Shown: one piece after another, positions 1 to 5,089 of the stretch
Layout of the letters: every line of letters begins with the position of its first letter
Numbering within the stretch: position 1 is the first letter of the stretch
NCBI GenBank assembly: GCA_016938155.1
Contig: JAFGVF010000007.1
Location: 1 to 5,089, forward strand
Length of the DNA stretch: 5,089 nucleotides
Reading direction: 5' to 3'
DNA from: Candidatus Cloacimonadota bacterium
Lineage (GTDB): Bacteria; Cloacimonadota; Cloacimonadia; Cloacimonadales; JAFGVF01
Made by a program: the position numbers and the translations under genes
Notes under the pieces: model-generated
Told to the model about the DNA's origin: nothing
Database searches by the model: none
Seen by the model: only the letters and a program-made list of their open reading frames with translations

Positions 1-1409
1 AAAACATTGATGATTACATAGCCAATGACGGTTATAAATCCATAGAAAAAGTATTGAAAGGTATGACTCAGGTCGAAGTAATCAATGAGATTAAGAAATC
101 AGGATTACGCGGTAGAGGCGGTGCCGGATTCAGTACAGGGCTCAAATGGCAGTTTGCCTATGATGCCAAGAATGATAAGAAATATGTTATCTGTAATGCG
201 GACGAGGGTGACCCGGGTGCTTTCATGGACAGAAGTGTTCTGGAAGGTGATCCGCATAGCATATTGGAAGGTATGGCGATTTGTGCTTATGCCATAGGTG
301 CGGATGAAGGCTATATCTATTGTCGTGCAGAATATCCCCTCGCTGTGAAGCATCTGAACATAGCAATTAAAGACGCTGAGACAAGAAACCTGCTCGGGAA
401 AAACATTCTGGGTACGGACTTCAGTCTGGAACTTCATGTAAAAGAGGGTGCCGGTGCTTTTGTCTGCGGAGAAGAGACAGCACTTATCGCCTCTATTGAA
501 GGCGAACGCGGGATGCCGAGACTTCGTCCACCCTTCCCGGCTCAATCAGGGTTATGGAAGAAGCCGACCAATAACAACAATGTGGAAACATACGCCAATA
601 TCCCCTGGATAATACTCCACGGAGCTGAAGAATACGCTAAATTCGGAACGGAAGAGAGTAAGGGAACCAAAGTCTTTGCTCTTGCCGGAAAGATTAAAAA
701 TAGCGGTCTTATCGAAGTCCCGATGGGTCTTACAATTAAGGATGTGGTCTATAAAGTCGGTGGTGGCATGAAGGATGACAAACCCTTCAAGGCTGTGCAA
801 CTTGGCGGACCTTCAGGCGGATGTATTCCTGCAGAGTTAATCGATACCGTTATTACCTATGAATCGATAGTCAAGACCGGTGCTATCATGGGTTCGGGTG
901 GTATGGTTGTGATGGATACAAGTACCTGTATGGTTGATATTGCCAGATTCTTCCTGAACTTTACCCAGAACGAATCCTGTGGTAAATGTACCTTCTGTCG
1001 TATCGGAACCAAGCGAATGCTTGAGATTCTGAACCGGATTACAGAGGGTAAAGGTGTCATGGAGGATATTGATAAACTACTGGAACTTTCCACAAAGATT
1101 ATCAACACATCGCTTTGCGGACTCGGCAAGAGTGCCCCGAATCCCGTGCTGACTACTCTTAGATATTTCCGTCATGAGTATGAGGCTCATATCAAGGAAA
1201 AGAGATGTCCCGCAGGAGTTTGTACTGCCCTGTTGAAGTATGAAGTAATCACTGATAAATGCGTGGGTTGTACTGCATGTGCAAGAAAGTGTCCGACAAA
1301 TGCGATTAGCGGAGAAGTTAAGAAACCGCATTTTGTGAATCAGGAATTATGTATCAAGTGCGGAGCCTGCTACGATGCCTGCAGATTCCAGGCAATTTCA
1401 AAGGTTTAA
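1..1409 (+). CDS. NuoF/HydB/HndC-type NAD(H)- and FMN-binding subunit with C-terminal 2x[4Fe-4S] ferredoxin domain, 5' partial
   Basis: This is the flavoprotein subunit that exchanges electrons between NAD(H) and FMN in soluble complex-I-like enzymes such as bifurcating hydrogenases and transhydrogenases. The reading frame is open from the first full codon at position 3. The 17 residues before the in-frame TTG at 54 (starting [11 protein letters not shown]) look like normal family sequence, so that TTG is not the start and the gene begins upstream. Counting from position 3 (468 residues visible): the FMN/NADH motif GRGGAGF is at 37-43, [11 protein letters not shown] begins at 64, and [11 protein letters not shown] is at 148-158. 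An SLBB-like region covers about 221-277. The NuoF [4Fe-4S] ligands are Cys326, 329, 332 and 372. A C-terminal ferredoxin domain has two CxxCxxCxxxC motifs (Cys420/423/426/430 and Cys450/453/456/460). Respiratory NuoF lacks this tail, whereas HydB/HndC-type proteins have it. Those proteins usually run to about 600 residues, so roughly 130 residues, probably with an N-terminal [2Fe-2S] domain, lie outside. It is co-transcribed with the next gene. The family is certain; the exact complex is inferred. Confidence 0.95.
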   Translation, partial: NIDDYIANDGYKSIEKVLKGMTQVEVINEIKKSGLRGRGGAGFSTGLKWQFAYDAKNDKKYVICNADEGDPGAFMDRSVLEGDPHSILEGMAICAYAIGADEGYIYCRAEYPLAVKHLNIAIKDAETRNLLGKNILGTDFSLELHVKEGAGAFVCGEETALIASIEGERGMPRLRPPFPAQSGLWKKPTNNNNVETYANIPWIILHGAEEYAKFGTEESKGTKVFALAGKIKNSGLIEVPMGLTIKDVVYKVGGGMKDDKPFKAVQLGGPSGGCIPAELIDTVITYESIVKTGAIMGSGGMVVMDTSTCMVDIARFFLNFTQNESCGKCTFCRIGTKRMLEILNRITEGKGVMEDIDKLLELSTKIINTSLCGLGKSAPNPVLTTLRYFRHEYEAHIKEKRCPAGVCTALLKYEVITDKCVGCTACARKCPTNAISGEVKKPHFVNQELCIKCGACYDACRFQAISKV

Positions 1410-1414
1410 AGGGG
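1408..1414 (+). promoter_or_regulatory. Ribosome binding site of the large fusion gene
   Basis: The AAAGGGG run overlaps the TAA stop of the upstream gene and sits 7 bases before the ATG at 1422. It supports that start codon and indicates tight translational linkage of the two subunits. No room for a separate promoter exists in the 12-base gap. Confidence 0.8.
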
Positions 1415-1421
1415 AAGCATT

Positions 1422-4400
1422 ATGATAAATATAAAGCTGAATGGAAAATCAATAGAAGTAGAAAAAGCCACTACTATATTACAAGTTTGTAAAGACCACG
1501 GGATTGAAATCCCGACACTTTGCCACGATGAGGAATTGAAACCCTTCGGTTCCTGTTGGGTTTGTGCCGTCAAGATAACCGGCAGACCCGGTTTTGTAAC
1601 CGCCTGCGGTACGAATATTCATCCCGGAATGGAGATTGAAACGGATACGGAAGAGGTTCACGATGCCCGTAAAACTGCTCTTGAATTACTTCTTTCCGAC
1701 CATTATGCCGACTGCGATGCACCCTGTAAGGTGGCATGTCCGGCGGGAGTTGATGTGCAATCCTATGTTTCACTCATTGCCAACGGACAGTATCACGAAG
1801 CGGTTAAGGTTATCAAAGATAGCCTGCCGATGCCTCTCTCAATCGGTAGAGTATGTCCTGCTTTCTGTGAGAAGGAATGCCGTCGTGCTGTCGTGGATGA
1901 GTCTATTGCCATCAGACAGTTGAAGAGGCATACAGCCGACTTAGATTTAGATGAACCATATATTCCGGCTAAGATGCCCTCCAAGGGCAAGAAAGTAGCT
2001 ATAATCGGTAGCGGTCCATCCGGACTCAGTGCCGGATACTATCTTTCCAACTGGGGATATGATGTAAAAGTCTTTGAAGCAGAAGATGAAGCCGGAGGCT
2101 GGCTGAGATACGGTATTCCTGAGTATCGCCTGCCTAAGGTTATTCTGGATAAAGAGATAGAACTGATGTGTGCCAATGGTATGGAGATTCAGTATAATAC
2201 TTTTGTGGGTAGAGACATAAAACTGCCTGAATTAGCTAAAGAGTATGATGCCGTTTATATGGCTCTGGGTGCTTTGAACGCTGTCCCGATGCGTACAGAA
2301 GGTGATGACCTGAAGGGTGTTCTTCTGGGCGTAGATTATCTGAAAGCTAATATTAAAGGTGAGAAAATAGACCTCGGAAAGAGATGTGCTATTGTCGGTG
2401 GCGGAAACACGGCTATTGACTGTGCCAGAACTGCTGTCCGTATGGGTTGCGACACCACTCTGATCTATCGTCGAACCCGCAAAGAGATGCCGGCTGAGCC
2501 GTATGAAGTGGAAGCAGCAGAGGAAGAGGGAGTAAAATTCCTGTTCCTGACTAATCCCGCTAAACTCATCGGTGATGAAAACGGCAGATTGAAGACTGTT
2601 AAACTTGAGAAGATGGTTCTGGGTGAACCGGATTCCAGTGGAAGACGCAGACCCGAAGCCTCAGGAGAGTACTTTGAAGAGCAGTTTGATTCAATCATCG
2701 CTGCCGTGTCTCAGGCTCCTGAGATTACCTTCCTCGGAGAAGAGGAGAACTACATCAACGGAAAACCTCTTTCCATTTCCAAATGGTCAACCGCTGTTGT
2801 GGATGAAGCTACCATGTACTGGGGCGTTGAAAACATCTTTGCAGGTGGTGATTTCCAACGGGGTCCCGCCACAGCTGTGGAAGCAATTGCAGACGGCAAA
2901 ATAGCAGCTCGTTCCATTGATAACTTCCTTAATGGAAGAATGATGGGTCCTGTTGTGCAGTTCGATTCCAAGAAAGAGAAGAAACTCAAGGATATTGAAC
3001 CGGAATATTTCAAGCAATTTGAGAAGAAAGAAAAGGTTAAGATGCCTGAACTTCCTGCAGAGGAGCGTAAGCATACCTATGAGGAAGTGGAATATAATTA
3101 TGATCCTGAATCGGGTAAAGCGGAAGCAGAGCGTTGCCTTGAATGTGGCTGTCAGGTCAATCAAAGCTGCGATTTGAGACGCTATGCCACCGAGTATGGT
3201 GTGGATGCGGATACCTATGCCGGAAGCAGAAACAAACATCCACTCGATATTTCGCATCCCTTCATCCAGCATGATGCCAATAAATGTGTCAAATGCGGAA
3301 GATGCGTGCGTATTTGTGCCGAGATTCAGGGTGCCGGAGTGCTTGGCTTTATCTATCGCGGATTCCCGAGCTATGTAGCTCCTGAGTTTGGTGGAAGCCT
3401 GGCAGAAACCGGTTGTGAAGCCTGCGGAAAATGTATCGAAGTTTGCCCTGTTGGTGCCTTACTACCGAAGAATGTCAACTACAAGATGAATCCGCTTCTC
3501 GGAGATGAAATCATCCAGAATTGCGGTACTTGCGGTAATGGCTGTAAAATCAGTGTAAAAACCGTGAACGGTGATGTAACGCTGATAGAAACGCCTGAAG
3601 AGCAGGGAGATAACCTCCGTAATATCTGCTACAACGGTCGTTTCGGTTGGCAGGCATACAGTTCAGAAGATAGAATCAATGCACCTGTTTATCAGGGAAA
3701 ACTCACAATAAAACCCTTTGTAAGTCAGGTTCTAAAAGAGCAATGTACTGACGGTAAGCATAAGAAGATCTATATCTCTCCCGATGCAACCACTGAAGAG
3801 ATTGCTGTGATGAAGACAGTAAGCAAGAGAATTGGGGCAGATATTGGCACACTCTCTTTGAAAGAAGGGATAGCCGACCGGATACCTGCCGGATTCTTGA
3901 AGAAGTACAGTGATTTGCAAAAAGCAGAAGCTTTCTATGTTGTTGGAGAGATTAATCTCTCGCTTAGAAGCGTGCTTAGAAATCTTCAGTTGCAGGGGAG
4001 GAAGCTCTATTTGATAAATAATCTCGATTTAGGCTTCAATAAACTTGCAGATTTCTATGTGAATTATGATGTCGAAACAGCTCTTGAACATTCCCTCGAA
4101 TGCTATGACGGTGTAAGTAAACCCAAGTGCGACCCGCATTGCATAGATTTCGGTCTTAAAACCGTGTTTATTTATAATCGTGACAACATATCTCCCTATG
4201 CTGCTAAACTCCTTTGGAAGCTTGCCGGAGTCGTTTGCGATTTCAGCGAGGGAAGCGGTGTTATGGTTACTTCTTCTTTCAGTAATACCAATAGCCTTCT
4301 CCATGAAGGTATTTTACCGGTAGAGGAAGTCGAGACCGATTTCGCTATTTACTTCGGCGAAACACCAAAAGTGAAGAGTAAGTTTACTGTTGCGGTAAAT

Positions 4401-4757
4401 CAGTTTGCTCCCGAACTTGCTGACCTTGTTCTGCCTCGTCCGACTTATCTGGAGATGAACGGAACGGCAATAGCGGACGGCTTCGCTAAGACTAAGTTCA
4501 GCAATCCCACGAAGTCGGATATGTTTGATGAAATGTTGAATACATTCTATCAGGCAGGATGGCTTAATGAGGAGGAGACAGACCCTGTGTACTGGCAGAA
4601 TCAGGTTAAAAACGGACTTCAGATTTGCACAGGTTGCTCACATGGTTTCGATAAAGCCAAACTGGCATCTCTCGTTAATTCCGAGAATTGGAATGATAAG
4701 ATTGTCAAACCGATGACGCTTCTGAATAAAAAGAAGATGAAATCAATGAAACCATAG
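1422..4757 (+). CDS. NuoG-like [2Fe-2S]/GltD-NfnB-like FAD-NADP(H) oxidoreductase/2x[4Fe-4S]/degenerate molybdopterin-oxidoreductase fusion (StnA-like)
   Basis: This is predicted to be the NADP(H)-reacting, electron-wiring subunit of a cytoplasmic complex with the upstream NuoF-like protein. Domains in order (1111 residues): a [2Fe-2S] ferredoxin domain at 1-80 with Cys34, 45, 48 and 62 (Cx10Cx2Cx13C, as in NuoG and [FeFe] hydrogenases); an Fe-S region at 94-153 with His94, Cys98/102/106 and Cys145/149/153; a GltD/NfnB-like module at about 188-505. In that module GSGPSG (196-201) and Glu219 bind FAD, GGGNTAIDCARTA (326-338) and YRRTR (349-353) bind NADP(H), and AGGD (474-477) is the second FAD motif. 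A Cys-rich RCLECGC...C segment follows (Cys572/575/577/583). Two ferredoxin motifs follow (Cys622/625/628/632 and Cys665/668/671/675), then a molybdopterin-oxidoreductase-type [4Fe-4S] motif (Cys701/704/708/736). The last 350 residues are a divergent, shortened Mo-domain remnant that keeps the LADLVLPRPTYLEMNG segment (1001-1014). The start is fixed by the RBS and by a typical ferredoxin N-terminus. Domain assignments are firm; the Stn-type role is inferred. An alternative is an NADP-linked partner of a hydrogenase or formate dehydrogenase. Confidence 0.9.
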   Translation: MINIKLNGKSIEVEKATTILQVCKDHGIEIPTLCHDEELKPFGSCWVCAVKITGRPGFVTACGTNIHPGMEIETDTEEVHDARKTALELLLSDHYADCDAPCKVACPAGVDVQSYVSLIANGQYHEAVKVIKDSLPMPLSIGRVCPAFCEKECRRAVVDESIAIRQLKRHTADLDLDEPYIPAKMPSKGKKVAIIGSGPSGLSAGYYLSNWGYDVKVFEAEDEAGGWLRYGIPEYRLPKVILDKEIELMCANGMEIQYNTFVGRDIKLPELAKEYDAVYMALGALNAVPMRTEGDDLKGVLLGVDYLKANIKGEKIDLGKRCAIVGGGNTAIDCARTAVRMGCDTTLIYRRTRKEMPAEPYEVEAAEEEGVKFLFLTNPAKLIGDENGRLKTVKLEKMVLGEPDSSGRRRPEASGEYFEEQFDSIIAAVSQAPEITFLGEEENYINGKPLSISKWSTAVVDEATMYWGVENIFAGGDFQRGPATAVEAIADGKIAARSIDNFLNGRMMGPVVQFDSKKEKKLKDIEPEYFKQFEKKEKVKMPELPAEERKHTYEEVEYNYDPESGKAEAERCLECGCQVNQSCDLRRYATEYGVDADTYAGSRNKHPLDISHPFIQHDANKCVKCGRCVRICAEIQGAGVLGFIYRGFPSYVAPEFGGSLAETGCEACGKCIEVCPVGALLPKNVNYKMNPLLGDEIIQNCGTCGNGCKISVKTVNGDVTLIETPEEQGDNLRNICYNGRFGWQAYSSEDRINAPVYQGKLTIKPFVSQVLKEQCTDGKHKKIYISPDATTEEIAVMKTVSKRIGADIGTLSLKEGIADRIPAGFLKKYSDLQKAEAFYVVGEINLSLRSVLRNLQLQGRKLYLINNLDLGFNKLADFYVNYDVETALEHSLECYDGVSKPKCDPHCIDFGLKTVFIYNRDNISPYAAKLLWKLAGVVCDFSEGSGVMVTSSFSNTNSLLHEGILPVEEVETDFAIYFGETPKVKSKFTVAVNQFAPELADLVLPRPTYLEMNGTAIADGFAKTKFSNPTKSDMFDEMLNTFYQAGWLNEEETDPVYWQNQVKNGLQICTGCSHGFDKAKLASLVNSENWNDKIVKPMTLLNKKKMKSMKP

Positions 4758-4770
4758 GATTTCTATTTAG

Positions 4771-4801
4771 CGGGACTTCCTCTTTGTAGCAGGGAGTTCC
4801 G
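4771..4801 (+). other. 11-bp stem-loop directly after the large fusion gene
   Basis: CGGGACTTCCT (4771-4781) pairs with AGGGAGTTCCG (4791-4801) along all 11 positions, with two G-U pairs and a 9-base loop. It begins 13 bases after the stop codon. It is not followed by a T-tract (TGTTTATAAA comes next), so it is unlikely to terminate alone. It may protect the 3' end of the mRNA or add to the terminator downstream; this role is inferred. Confidence 0.6.
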
Positions 4802-4817
4802 TGTTTATAAAGATATC

Positions 4818-4853
4818 AAAGGTGCTGTTGTTTCGGTGACAGCACCTTTTTTT
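4818..4853 (+). terminator. Rho-independent terminator of the operon
   Basis: GGTGCTGT (4821-4828) pairs perfectly with ACAGCACC (4839-4846), closing a 10-base loop. Seven T residues follow at 4847-4853. Three A residues before the stem (4818-4820) can pair with the first Ts, so the stem may also help terminate transcripts from the opposite strand. It lies 60 bases after the stop of the large fusion gene, and no other gene lies between them. Confidence 0.92.
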
Positions 4854-4877
4854 AGTTATAAGGATGAAGATTTTTTT

Positions 4878-4902
4878 ACCACGAACCACACGAAGCACAC
4901 GA
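4878..4902. repeat. Degenerate 9-bp tandem repeat (ACCACACGA type)
   Basis: A shortened unit ACCACGA (4878-4884) is followed by ACCACACGA (4885-4893) and AGCACACGA (4894-4902), then a purine-rich AAG/GAA run to about 4917. From memory, similar ACCACGAACCACACGAA-type repeats are scattered between genes in many environmental bacterial genomes; their function is unknown to me. Only about 2.8 units are present here. Confidence 0.65.
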
Positions 4903-4943
4903 AAGAAGAAAGAAGGACCATTTTAAAGGTGATTTTCATGTAA

Positions 4944-4963
4944 CGCAATTGTTCTCAATTGCG
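4944..4963. repeat. Perfect 8-bp inverted repeat with 4-base loop
   Basis: CGCAATTG (4944-4951) and CAATTGCG (4956-4963) are exact reverse complements separated by TTCT. Each arm contains the palindrome CAATTG. It could be a DNA-level protein-binding site or a small hairpin. No T-tract follows, so it does not look like a terminator. Confidence 0.6.
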
Positions 4964-4974
4964 ATTGTAATCCT

Positions 4975-4991
4975 CTGCCCTGATGGGGCAG
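4975..4991. repeat. Perfect 6-bp GC-rich inverted repeat
   Basis: CTGCCC (4975-4980) is the reverse complement of GGGCAG (4986-4991), with the loop TGATG. It is short enough to arise by chance, but it sits between two other inverted repeats. An A-rich stretch follows rather than a T-tract. Confidence 0.4.
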
Positions 4992-5005
4992 CAAAATAAT
5001 AGGGG

Positions 5006-5018
5006 GCTGTCTCACAGC
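5006..5018. repeat. 5-bp inverted repeat within a GGGGGCTGTCTCACAGC segment
   Basis: GCTGT (5006-5010) and ACAGC (5014-5018) flank CTC. The preceding G-run gives GGGGGCTGTCTCA at 5002-5014, which resembles the terminal sequence I recall for some insertion sequences of Bacteroidota-type genomes. No transposase or second end is visible in the window, so an IS remnant is only a possibility. Confidence 0.3.
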
Positions 5019-5043
5019 TTTCACTGGATTCATTATAAATTCC

Positions 5044-5089
5044 TCTCCCTAAGGAAAGTTTTTAGAAAAACTTTTCTGGTGAGGGGAGA
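5044..5089. repeat. Long imperfect hairpin, possibly a MITE-like element, at the right edge
   Basis: The outer arms TCTCCCT (5044-5050) and GGGGAGA (5083-5089) pair over 7 positions with one G-U. After a small internal loop (5051 against 5078-5082), 5052-5062 pairs with 5067-5077 over 11 positions with one G-U, closing a 4-base loop at 5063-5066. This gives about 18 paired positions within 46 bases. The element may extend to the right, since the window ends at its last paired base. The layout fits a dispersed palindromic repeat or MITE end better than a terminator, because no T-tract can be seen after it. Confidence 0.6.

Larger units (their letters stand above)
4758..5089. other. Non-coding region after the operon
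   Basis: I find no credible gene in these 332 bases on either strand. They contain two hairpins directly after the operon (the second a clear terminator), a short 9-bp-unit tandem repeat, three small perfect inverted repeats and a long hairpin touching the right edge. The density of inverted repeats suggests a landing zone for dispersed repeat elements. No convincing promoter for a downstream gene is visible. Confidence 0.7.

Noticed and set aside
54..56. In-frame TTG as the start of the NuoF-like gene
   Set aside because: The frame is open and reads family-like protein all the way to the window edge, and the FMN domain needs residues before this point, so the gene is simply truncated by the window.
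105..545. 146-codon open frame on the - strand inside the NuoF-like gene
   Set aside because: It lies wholly opposite a well-conserved coding region, its translation shows no recognisable domain, and it is best explained as a shadow of the + strand codons.
1988..2936. Stand-alone glutamate synthase small subunit
   Set aside because: The GltD-like module is fused in frame within a NuoG-like chain beside a NuoF-like gene; no glutamate synthase large subunit is visible in the window.
2787..3272. 161-codon open frame on the - strand inside the fusion gene
   Set aside because: It is antisense to the GltD C-terminal region and linker, has no convincing ribosome binding site or motif, and its hydrophobic stretches follow from complementing Lys/Glu-rich codons.
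3510..4754. Active formate dehydrogenase or other Mo/W catalytic domain
   Set aside because: The region is too short, and no catalytic Cys/Sec segment is recognisable; a degenerate NuoG-like remnant fits better.
4925..4943. AAAGGTG followed by ATG and then TAA, a start-stop element
   Set aside because: The ribosome-binding-like sequence and ATG are followed at once by a stop codon. A single such instance in A/T-rich intergenic DNA is expected by chance, with nothing downstream to regulate.
5012..5040. Promoter with TATAAA at 5035-5040
   Set aside because: No acceptable -35 hexamer occurs at 16-18 bases upstream, and no downstream gene is visible.

Overview
The window holds the 3' end of one operon of soluble, iron-sulfur-rich electron-transfer proteins, followed by about 330 bases of non-coding DNA full of hairpins and short repeats. 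Everything recognisable reads on the + strand. The two genes are (1) a NuoF/HydB/HndC-type NAD(H)- and FMN-binding subunit, cut by the left window edge, and (2) an unusually large 1111-residue protein. The second protein joins a NuoG-like [2Fe-2S] ferredoxin domain, a complete GltD/NfnB-like FAD- and NADP(H)-binding oxidoreductase, two ferredoxin-type [4Fe-4S] motifs, and a shortened molybdopterin-oxidoreductase-like C-terminus that probably carries no molybdenum.

Together the pair places an NAD(H) site (NuoF-like subunit) and an NADP(H) site (GltD-like module) in one complex, with a chain of about ten predicted Fe-S clusters. This is the logic of a flavin-based electron-bifurcating transhydrogenase. 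The closest described case I know is the Stn ('Sporomusa-type Nfn') complex, in which a HydBC-like bifurcating module is joined to an NfnB-like NADP module. An NADP-linked hydrogenase or formate-dehydrogenase partner complex is the main alternative. A NuoE/HydC-like [2Fe-2S] subunit would be expected just upstream, outside the window. No membrane segment is evident in either protein, so a cytoplasmic complex is inferred.

The genes are 12 bases apart with a strong Shine-Dalgarno between them, and they end at an 11-bp hairpin followed by a clear intrinsic terminator. Beyond it lie a degenerate 9-bp ACCACACGA-type tandem repeat, three short perfect inverted repeats, and a long MITE-like hairpin running to the right edge. 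No gene is visible after position 4757.

The organism is a bacterium, almost certainly an anaerobe (fermentative, acetogenic or syntrophic) given the ferredoxin/NAD/NADP chemistry. Base composition looks moderate. The intergenic repeats resemble types I associate with uncultured or environmental anaerobes such as Bacteroidota or Cloacimonadota relatives, but the phylum cannot be fixed from this window.
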